Assembly: GCA_049999725.1 (NCBI GenBank)
Contig: JBNGIS010039266.1
Coordinates: 1 to 45,495, forward strand
Length of the DNA: 45,495 nt
Source of the DNA: Haplomitrium mnioides
Taxonomy: Eukaryota > Marchantiophyta > Haplomitriopsida > Calobryales
Direction of reading: 5' to 3'
Positions 8,967 through 18,704 of this stretch are shown piece after piece (within the stretch, counting starts at the first letter, position 1; every line of letters starts with the position of its first letter). The notes under the pieces are model-generated. The model was not told where the DNA came from and did no database searches. It worked only from the letters and a program-made list of their open reading frames with translations. Both the position numbers and the translations under genes were made by a program.

Positions 8967-11720
8967 GGTTATCACCATAAGAACTAGAGGAGCTTTGAAA
9001 GATATTGACGGATCTTCTTGAGAAGGATTTCATTCAACATAGTACTTTGCCTTAAGGAGCATTGGTATTCTTTGTACCAAAGAAAGATGGTGGATTTTGT
9101 CTTTGTACAGATTATTGCAGTTTAAACAATCAAACCATAAAGAATGCTTATCCATTACTGTGTATTGATGATTTGTTGGATCAATTGAGTGGTGTAAGGT
9201 TCTTTTCCAAGTTGGATCTTCAAAGTGGTTATTGGAAAACTCTTATCAACCCAAGTGATGTGCTGAAGACAACTTTTCGCATAAGGTTTAGACATTTTGA
9301 ATAGAAGGACCTTACATTTGGTCTGACTAATGCTCTAACCATATTCATGGATCAAATGCATCGAAGTTTTGATGGGTTATTAGATAAGTCAGTTTTGGTA
9401 TTCTTGGATGACATCCTTATTTTTAGTAAATTTGAGGATGAGCATCACAGTCATCTAAAAGAAGTATTGCAAAGATTGCGTAATTGGAAGTTTTATTGAA
9501 AAGATCCAAGTGCAAATTTTTCAGCAAGAGGTTACTTATCTAGGGCACAAGGTGTCTACAAATGGCATAAAGATGAAAGAAAAGAAAATCAAGGCTATTA
9601 TAGAATGGCAAACACCAAAGGAGACAAAGGAAACTAGAGCCTTGAATAGATTGGCAAGCTTCTATAGACAATTCATCTATTGTTATGTGCATGTTGTTGC
9701 ACCACTTATAAATTTTCTAGGCAAGGACGTCAAGTTTCAATGAATCACCAAAGAGAAAGCCACATTTCAACAACTCAATGATGGAGTCTCTTCTCGTCTT
9801 ATTCTACATCCATATGATCCAAAGGCATGTTGTATAGTTGCCTTTGATGCTTCTAACTGTGCTATTAAAGAAGTTTTGCAGCAAGAGTTTGAGGATGGAC
9901 TTCATCCAATTGCCTTCATGTCACGTCGATTAAATGTCGTAGAGAAAAATTACTCTATAAGAGATCGAGAGCAATTGGCAATGGTTTATACTACCAAGGT
10001 ATAGAGACACTATCTATTGGGAAGACATGTGCTTATGCGCATATATCACAATCCATTGTTGCAAGCAATCCATTTGGAAAATATGACAAGTCATCATTAT
10101 TGATGGGAAGATCAATTGCAACTCTTTGATATCAACCTAGAGTACAAGCCTGGAAGGTTCCACACCATTCTCGATGCACAAAGGTTGGATCATTGAGTGA
10201 ATACAATGGAGGTGGCTAACATTAGTATATTACATTTGGATGAGACCACTAGTGTGAGTTATTGCTAAAAACTACAAGAAGATGTTTATTTTAGCCTTCT
10301 TGAGACACTATTAGATGTCAACGATAGTGAGCATCAATTTTTTTCCATTTGAGATGGCATTCTATATCAATACCATCAAAAATATTTTCCACAAAATAAC
10401 ACAATTTGGATGGCTTGTTTATAAGAGGCGCATGATATTCCTATCTCAAAACATCTTGGAGTAGATAAAACTACAAAGTTGCTTCAGCAAACTTGGTGGT
10501 GGTCTAACTTGGCTCGAGATGTTCGTGGTTTTGTTTGTTCATGTGAAATTTGTTAGCAAAACAAAGCTTCAAATCAAAAGGCAACGAGCCTTCTTCAGCC
10601 ACTACCAATTCCTACTACTCGTTGGGAGCATTTAAGTTTGGATCTTGTCACTTCTTTTCCAACTACACCTGGTGGGTTTACTGCCATTGTGGTGTTTGTG
10701 GGCAAGTTTAGTAAGTAGATTCATTTAGCACCGACAGTGGATATAGTAGATGCTCCACAATTGGCAAAAAATTTACTTTGATATTGTCTTCCGTCATCAT
10801 GGAATGCCCAATGTGCTAGTATTTCACAAGAATCCACGTTTCACGAGAAAGTTTTGGTGAGAGTTGTTCAAACTTTTGAGAACTAAACTCTCTATGTCTA
10901 CTGTTTATCATTGTCAAAAAGATGGGAAAATGGAGCACGCTAATCACACTATGGAGGATATGCTTCGCGTATTTATCAATGACCATCACATCAATTGGGA
11001 TAGTTTCTTACTGGCAATGGAGTTTGCTTACAACAACTCCAAGCAAATAAGTACTAGGTTTTCTCCTTTCTTTCTTAATTCAGGTAAACATCCTCTTGTT
11101 CACAATGGCTTGCTTTCTCCTCCTTCTTCCAATGTTCTAAGTGTTTCTACCTTTTGTCTCGTTTATCTTCTTCTTTGCAAAAATGCTTGCAACCATCTTA
11201 TTGTTGCTCAAAATAAGCAAAAACAATATGTCGATAGTTGTTGTCGTGATTGCTCTTGTGTTTTAGTGACCAAGTTATGTTATTTACTCATGATCTCCCA
11301 TTGTCTTTAGATACTCAAGTCTGTAAGCAATCTCCTGCTTGAATTGGTATTTTCTCCATTTCTCAAGTTATTTCTTCTATTACGTACAAACTTGTTTTTC
11401 CTCTCCATATGAAGATTCATCCCATGTTCCATATCTCTAAGCTTAAGCCTTTTGTTTCTAGTCCATTTTCTTTTCCAAATTGTGTTCAACTTCCTCCTCC
11501 GACTATTGTTCTTGATGATCATGAAGACTTTTAGGTGGATCAAATTTTGGCGAAAAGAGCTATCAAGCAAGGGCGACATCTACAAGTTTAATGTAAGGTT
11601 TTTTGAAAAAGCTATCTACTTCATGATGCTACTTGGTAACCTTCTTCAAATCTTGAGAATGTTCAAGAGGCTATTCAAATATTTGACAGTTGCGGCAATG
11701 ACGAGGATGTCAACGATTAA
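8967..11720 (+). pseudogene. pol: RT-RNase H-integrase-chromodomain, second repeat unit
   Basis: Starts with a near-copy of 7250-7300 and repeats the [34 protein letters not shown] and [16 protein letters not shown], where both catalytic aspartates are kept. RNase H follows, then the integrase zinc-binding remnant and core, with the stretch KLSMSTVYH, DGKMEHANHTMEDMLRVF and NWDSFLLAMEFAYNNSKQ at 10880-11045. The second catalytic aspartate, expected in a DRDPRF-type motif, reads HKNPRF. A chromodomain follows (DDHEDF-VDQILAKRAI, LLHDATW), with three tryptophan or stop losses. Chromodomains bind histone tails and steer integration in chromoviruses. Frameshifts at about 9300, 9500 and 9743 and many stops make it inactive. 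Confidence 0.82.
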
Positions 11721-11733
11721 AAGACAAGGATTA

Positions 11734-12055
11734 TGTAATAATACAAGTATAAGGTTGTGTTGTTTATAAGAGAATAGAGAGGATGCAAGAAGTGGTAGAG
11801 GGTCACTTTTAGGGTGGAGATTAGATTACTTGCCTTCAAAGTCACTTTTAGAGTTTTATGGTTGAAATTAGAAGTGACTTGTAAGTGAAGAAAGAGGGAT
11901 GACACCTTCTTCTTTGGTATAAATAGAAGGCCTTCCTAGCCCCACTTCTCATTCTTAGGTTCCTCTTAATTTGATTTGGCTCTTTGGTTGTTTGGCTTTA
12001 GCTAGCACTCTTGGCTTTTGTTTGGTTATTGTCTTTGAATTGTATAACTCTATTA
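11734..12055 (+). mobile_element. 3' LTR of Ty3/gypsy element 1, cut by terminus T2
   Basis: Aligns with 4775-5099 at roughly 90 percent by eye, including TATAAATA at 11918-11925, and stops at TATAACTCTATT. The remaining 50 or so bases of the LTR are absent because the terminus at 12061 follows. The LTR divergence shows that the element is old; the truncation shows that the CACTA-like element arrived afterwards. Confidence 0.85.
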
Positions 12056-12060
12056 ATAGT

Positions 12061-12110
12061 CGCTACTTTGAACCATGAACTGCTACTAAGTTCATGTTTC
12101 ACTTGGCAGT
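12061..12110 (+). mobile_element. CACTA-like element terminus T2 (gene 1 side of copy 2)
   Basis: Begins CGCTACTTTGAACCATGAAC, then TGCTACTAAGTTC and TTTCACTTGGCA. It matches T1 and T3 over about 48 bases. It begins inside the gypsy LTR, so the border is precise to within a few bases. Gene 1 copy 2 lies to the right with its 3' end toward this terminus. The expected partner end beyond gene 2 at about 24980 has been replaced by copia sequence. Confidence 0.75.
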
Positions 12111-12439
12111 CGAAAATGCTATTTTTTGTGATTGGAAACTGAAAAACATCAATTTTATGTTTGTGATCTTTTTTTTGTAAAGAAAATCGTTTTTTTAATA
12201 CAAATTACGTATTTTACATTGAAATTATATTTTAAAACTTTCTTTATAATAAAAATCCTAGAAAACAAGCATTTTGGTTGTTGAAATACTTTATTAAAAC
12301 CTCACACTATTGTGAATACACTAAATTCATCAAAAATTAAATAAAACATATATCTTCTTATGAAAAAATTTACAGGAAAACGTGGATGTCTAGTTGAGTA
12401 CGAACTTTGAACTAGACTTTGAGCATCATATCTGTTAAA
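12111..12439. other. AT-rich subterminal sequence
   Basis: No gene. It shares short words with the T1 and T3 inner flanks, for example GAATACACTAAATTCATCAA near 12312, which T1 has as GAATATACTAAATGCATTCA. This supports common descent of the ends over about 300 bases. Confidence 0.5.
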
Positions 12440-12790
12440 TCCTATGCAAGAATAGATTTCAAACTAGAACCCCAAAGCCTTTGCACACGTAGACTCCGAA
12501 CGAGAATCCTAAAGCCTATGTATGCTTAGACCCTCTGAACAAAAACCTTAAAGCCTATGCCCGCATGGACTTTGAACGAGAACCCTTTGGCTTATGCGTG
12601 CAAGGACCCTCAACAAGAACCTTAAATCTCATGCGTGCATAGACTCCAAACCCAAACTAGAAAGCTTATATGCGCATAGACTCCAAAAAAGAATGTAAAG
12701 CTTGTACGACCAAAGATTGCAAGAGTTCATATGCGCTTGGACTCCAAGCCCAGGTGCACAAGGACTCCAAACCATTCTTAGATTAGCAAT
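12440..12790. repeat. Subterminal palindromic motif array, 37-39 bp spacing
   Basis: About nine copies of AAAGCCTATGC.CGCATGGACT variants with CGAACGAGAA.CCT linkers, giving a period near 37-39 bases between about 12467 and 12620 and looser spacing after that. The half-site TATGCGYGCATAGACT is the same word as in the 24-bp arrays but with longer spacers. It lies between terminus T2 and the end of gene 1, where CACTA elements usually carry transposase-binding repeats. Confidence 0.75.
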
Positions 12791-12964
12791 TGACTCCAAA
12801 CCATTCTTAGACTAGCAATTTACTCAAACCATTCTTAAACGTACCAAATTTAATCGTGATGAAATGACTTGAAATAGATTGAAAGTGCAACAAGTTGAAA
12901 CTTTGGCCAAAACAACTTTGTAAGAAAATACTTTATTAATAACACAATTTATTCAAATGGATGC

Positions 12965-13732
12965 TCAAGCTCTATCCTCCTCGGAAGGAATTGTCTCATC
13001 TAAATCCAAAAGCTGAGCATTTGCAGCCGCTTGGAGGTCATGACGAGACTTTCCAGTCCCAAATATTGCGAAAGAATCACCAGTAGCACCTATAATACCA
13101 GGAGGAACATGTTCCTTATGGCATGCATAAACTATCTATGATTTAGTCACATCATATGGCAAGGAAACCATCGTCAAAACCCTTTAAGGAATGTAGATAG
13201 ATTGATGTCTATCATAGTCCACATTCTCGACAATACCAAATTGTTGCGATGAGTGAATAATAGTGAAAGACCAAAAATCTGACATTGTAATTGCCGCAAA
13301 AGATGAAACCATGTCAAAAATGTCATATTTTGAAAATGGTTCAAAATCATCATACTTACATTCCTTAAAGTTGTGATCGTAAGGAATATCCGCAATAGCC
13401 AAAGTGAAACACCTAGGTTTCACTAAGCCCTTCAATTGTCGAGTGTTGGCCTCCCCTTGGACTTGGTAAAATGCCTCGTTGAGACCATCAATATAAGACA
13501 TCAAATCCTCTTCCTCATCTCTCACAACTCCTTCAGTTGTAAGAGATGCATCACCGTTTTTGTCTTACTTTCCACTCTCTAGCCTTTTGGCAGTGAAGAA
13601 AAGCTAGAGGATAGAAAACTAGGTGGGAGCTTGGTCTTGATCTTCCGGGGCTTCTTCAACCCCTGATTTTTTTTGACCTTTTGCAGCTGTTGTCAATTTT
13701 TTAGCAAACTACCGTTTGAAAGTTTTGTCCCC
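12965..13732 (-). pseudogene. Gene 1 copy 2, last exon
   Basis: Read leftward from the 3' splice site at 13733 to a TGA at 12965-12967. It encodes GDKTFKR, then KKLTTAAKGQKKSGVEEAPE, three stops within about 40 codons, then a long open part: EEEDLMSYIDGLNEAFYQVQ, the FTLAIADIPYD motif, YDDFEPFSKYDIFDMVSSF, SSQQFGIVENVDYD, the stretch HKEHVPPGIIGATGD, and the end LLDLDETIPSEEDRA. The block is shared with copy 1 at 2690-3040. No known domain is evident. It is acidic toward the end. The three stops near 13560-13620 suggest decay, unless they lie in an unrecognised intron. Confidence 0.6.
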
Positions 13733-14206
13733 CTACACAAAGAAAAAAAAAAGAAAACATTATAAAGAGACAAAAAAATTATATGCTAGAGAATGACACT
13801 GAATTCCATGCACGCATGGACTTTGCTGTCCATAGCGTTTGGACTGCACAGTCCATATGCGCATGGACTTAGCATTACCTGTACGCAAGGACTTTGTTTT
13901 CATGAAAAAGGATTAAGGTCTAGGTATGCATGGACTTCAAAGTCCATGTGCGCATAGACTGCGAAGTCCATGCTTGCAGGAACATTGAAGTCCATATGCG
14001 CATGGACTTTGCATTACCTGCACGCAAGGACTTTAAAGTCCATGCTCCCATGGACATCAAAGTCCATGCACGCATGGAGATCGAAGTCCATACGCACATG
14101 GGCTTCGCAGTCCAAGTGCAAAAGGAATTCGTAGTCAAAGCACATATGGACAACAAAGTCGATGCGTGCATGGACTTTGAAGTCCAAGTGTGCATTGACA
14201 CTAAAC
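13733..14206 (-). other. Intron of gene 1 copy 2, filled by a 24-bp repeat array
   Basis: On the minus strand the 5' splice site is AAAAAG|GTTTAG at 14207/14206. The 3' splice site is a pyrimidine tract ending TTTGTGTAG at 13733. The exon frames on both sides are open up to these points. The body of the intron is almost entirely the palindromic array described separately. Confidence 0.65.
13806..14200. repeat. 24-bp palindromic tandem array A
   Basis: Units of 24 bases follow each other with almost no length change, especially 13937-14195: AGTCCATGTGCGCATAGACT, AGTCCATGCACGCATGGAGA, AGTCCATACGCACATGGGCT and so on, each a 20-base near-palindrome plus a 4-base spacer (TTGA, ATCA, TCGA). The consensus is AGTCCATGCGCGCATGGACT. 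Because 24 is a multiple of three, the array gives accidental open frames of 93-95 codons on both strands, which I do not treat as genes. Each unit can form a hairpin or be a symmetric protein-binding site. Confidence 0.9.
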
Positions 14207-15185
14207 CTTTTTTATGAAAACAAAAGCTTCTTGAAGCTTGAATAGAACGCAGTCATCTTGGATTCCTCTCTTGCCTCCTCCAAAGTGTTGTAACAAACCT
14301 CTGAACAAAATGTTTTGACCATAACCACCAAAACTTTGTCCTTCTGCCTCTTGAGACACTTCATCTATTGAAAGCTCTCCGGCTTCCACTCGCTTCAAAA
14401 CTGAAATCTTCACCTTGTTAAAAGAAAAACCCTCAAGGAACCTCCAAGGTGTCCACTTCACGTCCTCCATTCTCAACGATCCTTTGCCCTTTGGCTTCTG
14501 GCCTTTGACTGTGTTCTTCTCCCACATCAAAAAAATGCTCTATTGTAGATCCTAGAGCTCTTCACTCCTAAATGCCAGCTGGATCTAGTTGTCTTTAGAA
14601 GTCATGGTCTTCTCAAGTGTTGACTTGGGCGTTATCTCCAAGGTTTCCAGCACCAACTCTCTTTTGAATTTTTGAGATGAAACCATCCCACTCTCCTCAA
14701 ATCTTTGATGCCAAGATTCGACCTTCTGAATAGAGGTTATTTCCAGCATGTACCTTTGGTCATAATTGTCATTAGTAGCAAAAATATGGGCCTTTGTTGG
14801 TGTAAAGCCCACGTAGACATAGCAATTGCAAAGCGATAATGTTGGGTTCTTCGCTCCATATTTTGTGATTAATAGCTGCCTTGCAGTAGTTTTGTAATTG
14901 TCTCTCACAATCTCGTATCGATACTTGTTAGGGTTCTTGATATCGAACTCTGACTTATCCTTCAACCCACACTTTGGGTCGACAACACAATGAAAAAACT
15001 ATGTGCATACTTGTTAGTGAGCATTCTTTGTGCCAAAAGCTCAATAAAATCTTCATTCAATCATTCTCTATACCAAAAGCTCAATAAAATCTTCATTCAA
15101 TCTCCTAATCTAGAATGGACTCCAATTGTCCATTCTAAGTTTAGGCATATTGAAATTCTCCAGCCTTATTATGATTTTTTCTTCA
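14207..15185 (-). pseudogene. Gene 1 copy 2, middle exons
   Basis: Read leftward. First comes a segment matching copy 1 (NMPKLRMDN; FIELL; LTNKYAH), damaged by a 40-bp duplication. An open stretch from about 14965 to 14585 follows: KDKSEFDIKNPNKYRYEIVR, LLITKYGAKNPTLSLCNCYV, FATNDNYDQRYMLEI and TLEITPKSTLEKTMTSKDN. After a stop or small intron comes 14530-14207: MWEKNTVKGQKPKGKGSLRM, WTPWRFLEGFSFNKVKISVL and LFKLQEAFVFIKK, ending at the 5' splice site of the array-filled intron. Not recognised. The lysine-rich GQKPKGKG stretch and the conserved Y/W-rich core suggest a nucleic-acid-binding accessory protein. That is inference. Confidence 0.6.
15033..15102. repeat. 40-bp tandem duplication inside gene 1 copy 2
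   Basis: The words CCAAAAGCTCAATAAAATC and TTCATTCAATC occur at 15033-15062 and again at 15073-15102, 40 bases apart. On the minus strand this duplicates the codons for NEDFIELL. Forty is not a multiple of three, so the reading frame is broken here. Confidence 0.85.
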
Positions 15186-16779
15186 TGGACTCTGCATCGC
15201 TAGATTGCAGACTCCCTTCTTTTTTTCTTGTCTTCCTGAGACACTGTCTGAGGGTCCACTGTCCCCTGTTTCAGGCCTTAACCTTTTCAGATACTGCTTT
15301 GAGTGCAGGGGAGGACAGTTTACGGGCTTTCAGGTTCTTTTCTGAGATGACCCCTTGCCAGTTACCACTTTCAGGCTCTAATGATACTTCCTTTCCTCTC
15401 CAGCCTTTAACACACTACTCTCTCTTCCTTTTGATTGCACCTTAGTCAGCTACTCAAACATTCCCAAGCCCACATCCATAACCCCCAGTTGGGATTTGTG
15501 TGATTCTTCCGCTTTATTTAGAGGACCCAATGTCTTAGGCCCTGCCACCTTATTTGTGCTTGGGCAGAATGGGTGTTGTGACTTGCACCAATGTTCAATA
15601 CAACAGTTCTGGACTCCCCCTTTCAAGGTTGTCATAGGATTGACACCACTATTTCCTAGCTATCCTAAGTATGCACTAAATCCTAAGCTCTACTTACAGG
15701 ACCAAGAACAGAGGGCATTAACCCCCATGATCACTTGGTTGTGTCTAGGGGTTTGACTCCCCCTCCAGAGTGGTCTCAGGGTCTGCTCAGCTGATCTGGC
15801 TGTCTCATAATCTAATGAACCTACAGAACTTCAATGCAGAATACAAATCTAACTACACAATTATAGACAAACGATTTATACAATATACAAGAGAAAACAA
15901 AGTCCTTGAAGGCCCTCTGGATTTCCATCTGATTGATACTTCCCTTATGAGTCCCGCTGCCTTACAACCTGCAGCCCAGCAACCCACACACCCTCCTCTC
16001 CAGATAGTTTTTTAACTTCCCTTGCGAGAAGCCCTGCTTTTACTTCCTTAGGCTAGGAAGAGAGTTTCTTTGACTTCCACCTCTGGAAGACAGCTTTACC
16101 AGCTGCAGGTAGCCCACTCCACCCTCGAGCCTCAACGGGTCATCTCACGCAGTATGCAAGCACTGATGCAGCCCCTCCCCTCTCCGCTCCACTTGAAGAA
16201 ACACACCAGAGTGTCCTCCGAACACTCTGGGCTAATGCGCTTGCACAAGGAATCGCCAAGCCGACTCCAAGCTCCTCACTTGGCAGCCCCTCTTTAGTTC
16301 TCAACAGACCAAGAATTCCTTCGAATTAACGTATCGGTTCACCTCCGCTCTGGTCCACCGGCAAGGACGAGTACACTTGGATCGCCCGAGCATCTAGAGC
16401 TCCTCACTTTGCGATTCTCGACGCCCCTCCAGTCCACCTCCGAATCCCCCTAGCCCTTTGGAGCTAGTACACTCGCTTCACGCAATTCCTCACTGAACTC
16501 TTCACCCCTGTCTTACCATGCGCAATTCACTCGTCTTGCGGTCGCTGTTGCTTCTTGCAATCGTCCATGCATCAACCTGAAAGAATTCGATGACCACCAA
16601 GGTATACTCCCCTTGCACGCTGAACCCGCGAGCCCCGATCTAATGAATAGTCGTTATGGCCGTTGAGCTCAAAGTGGGAGAAGATGACGCGTGGCTTCCT
16701 CGTTCGTTAGTCCAGTTACCCCGGAGAAGGAAATCGAGCCGTGTGTCCCGTTAGTTGATTGAGAACGACAAGTACAATG

Positions 16780-16910
16780 GTAACCTCTTGAGGAGTCCGA
16801 GGAATCTTGCGGGAAGAGATTCCGTAGATTCCCACAGAACCAAGTTCGAAGAATCTTACGGGAAGAGATTTCATAGATTCCCTCGGAACCAAGTTTGAAG
16901 AAGTCCTTCG
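16780..16910 (-). repeat. Tandem duplication of about 50 bp in the GC-rich element
   Basis: On the minus strand the words GGGAATCTATG and AATCTCTTCCCG.AAGATTC, followed by TTCGAACTTGGTTC or TCGGA, occur twice in a row. The upstream neighbour GGAATCTATGGAGATTCCGTG carries a third, partial copy. Confidence 0.75.
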
Positions 16911-17017
16911 AAACCGAGTTCCAAAGCGCCTTGCGAAACCCAATCCACGGAATCTCCATAGATTCCCCTACATATCCTTCTTTGTTCTCCTCGCGCCACC
17001 TCCTTTGTTGCACCGCT

Positions 17018-17218
17018 GTCCGACGCCGCCCCGCAAGGGGGTAGGCTAACTGTCGCGCTGACCGCTCCTTCCGTAGTTGACCCGTACGTTGCCCGAGGTC
17101 CGATGAACTCTCCTCCTTGCACCGCTTGTCTCGTGAGTTTCTTCGGGGTCCTTGGAGTCACCACGTCCTCCGAAGGGCGCCATCCGACGCCGCCCCGCAA
17201 GGGGGTAGGCTGATCGTC
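17018..17218 (-). repeat. Direct repeat of a GC-rich 28-bp word, 164 bp apart
   Basis: On the plus strand TCCGACGCCGCCCCGCAAGG followed by GGGTAGGCT occurs at about 17019-17047 and again at about 17183-17211, followed by AACTGTCGCGCTGAC and GATCGTCGGCTGAC respectively. This is an internal segmental duplication within the LTR-like element. Confidence 0.85.
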
Positions 17219-18704
17219 GGCTGACTCTCTTCCGAGGTTGACCAACGGAAACCTTACCTTGCTCCCCGACGCGCCATGTTTCTGAAGCCCTCCTGCGCTC
17301 GCCACGTCATCCGAATAGCCAATGCGGACTTACCCTGCTCACCGAATAAGAACTGTGTTGATGTCGCCGTTTCATCCTACCTTCGAAGTAAGAACTATGC
17401 ACGCACCTGAGGCTATCTTCGTTAACACTTCCGAAAGCTTGATATAAGAACTACAATGCCCTTTCGGACCGTTCACCCCTTTCGAACTTTCGGATGTCTG
17501 CTGCACTCCGTCGAACTTTCACCAATCTGGTTGCCAAAGCGGCAAAGAGTCACCCTTTTGGCATCGCTAGCTCCTCTGTCGGTCGCACCAGCGTTAGCTT
17601 CTTTTTTTGGCCGCTCTCATCTTGCTCGTCGATTCGCTGATAGATCGTCCTTTGGTCATGTCCTTCGTTTCCCCCCATTGTATAGGCACTATATCGCCAT
17701 TCTGGCTCAGCCATCTTCCCATTGGACGGTTTGCAATGGGTCACTGTTTTGCCATAGATGCGCATCGTTTGAACCAGCTCGCTAACAAGTCGCCTTTTTG
17801 CCTTCACTCGCTAGGTGATCTGTCCCCCTTTTTGCCTTCGGCCCGCTAGGTGATCTGTCCCCCTTTCGGCTCTCCTCTATGTTTCCCATTGACGGATCTG
17901 CACTAAGTCGCCCCTTCGGCTTCCCCTCTCCTCCTCTGCTCGGATCTCCGAGTTATAATCCTTTCAGCACTTCTCCGTTTTCCTTCGGCTAGACCCTCGA
18001 TATGTCGCTGCTTCGGGCCCCCCTCCTTGGTCCCCTATTGGTTTTTTAGCGGATCCCTCTTAACCGGGGTCCTCACGACGTAAGAGGGATCGGAACCCTG
18101 CTAAGTGGGCTCCCCACTTAGGGAGGTGCCTTTCCGCAGAATCACGGGCCTCCTGGTGCCGCCATGTCATCCATAAAATCCCGCGAAGTGCTCCGGAGAT
18201 GCCACATCTTCGTGGAATCTCGCGGGACCTTCTGGGGACTCCACTCTTCCGCTATGACTAGCAGACTTGAATGGAGTGTTCGATTGGCCCTTGCAGGGCT
18301 CGCTCATGCTTGCGGGATCGAGGCGTCCCTCTTCTCTAGCCTTGCTTGCCCTCGTGACAATCTCACCTCCTCCTTTCAGTACTGATCGATGCTTCTCGAT
18401 TTGGGGCTGTTGTAGGACCCCCGCGATCTGCCTTTCTTTAGAGTGCCTTCGGATTTCCTTGTTGTGGATCCGTCCTTCTTCCTCTTGCAATTGCTTCGCC
18501 ATAGGTGGCCACCCTCTTCTTTCTCCCTAGGCTCCGATCTCCGCATCCTCCTGAGGCCCACGAATTCTCGCTGGCTTGCTTCGAAATTTGAAAGGTGGCC
18601 ACTCCTATGGCTGGCGATCTTGGTTCCTTCCTCCTCTCCTCCGCCATGATCTTGTTTCCCTCCCAAGACTCATGCGCCCTGCTCTTAGTAGCTGTTTGAT
18701 GGCA

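Larger units (their letters stand above)
15186..18704 (-). mobile_element. GC-rich LTR-like element inserted in gene 1 copy 2
   Basis: The base composition changes abruptly from AT-rich to GC-rich. On the minus strand it starts near 18704 (TGCCATCAAACAGCTA) and ends near 15190. It shares ordered landmarks with 44243-45495 (plus strand): CAGCTA..CAGGG, a GG(C/A)GGCACC-type word after GATGACATGG, CCTCCCTAAGTGG, AT(C/T)GAGGGTC.AGCCGAA, a GAAAGTT.GA pair, AGTTCTTATATCAAG, and further AGTTCTTA words. This is what two copies of a long LTR would show. No pol gene is visible, so it may be a solo LTR plus leader or a non-autonomous element. Its ends are approximate and I saw no clear target-site duplication. 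Confidence 0.6.

Noticed and set aside
12061-12110. Reading the four ends as short solo MITE-like elements
   Set aside because: Only one end is present at each place, and the inner sequence continues for hundreds of bases in register with other copies and leads into genes, so they are ends of long elements.
13806-14200. Possible CRISPR-like array because of regular palindromic repeats
   Set aside because: Repeats are contiguous with only 4-base spacers, there are no unique spacers of 25-40 bases, and the context is a plant transposon intron.
13920-14217. Open frames of 93 codons (minus) and 95 codons (plus) over the same DNA
   Set aside because: They arise from the 24-bp repeat, a multiple of three, which keeps both strands open by chance. 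The peptides are simple eight-residue repeats within an intron.
15450-15756. Opposed open frames of 61 (minus) and 86 (plus) codons near the left end of the GC-rich element
   Set aside because: They overlap on opposite strands and lack any domain. I could not tell whether either is a remnant of an internal region of the element.
16871-17305. 144-codon minus-strand open frame in the GC-rich element
   Set aside because: GC-rich DNA has few stops. The frame spans internal duplications and shows no motif; neighbouring frames overlap it on both strands.
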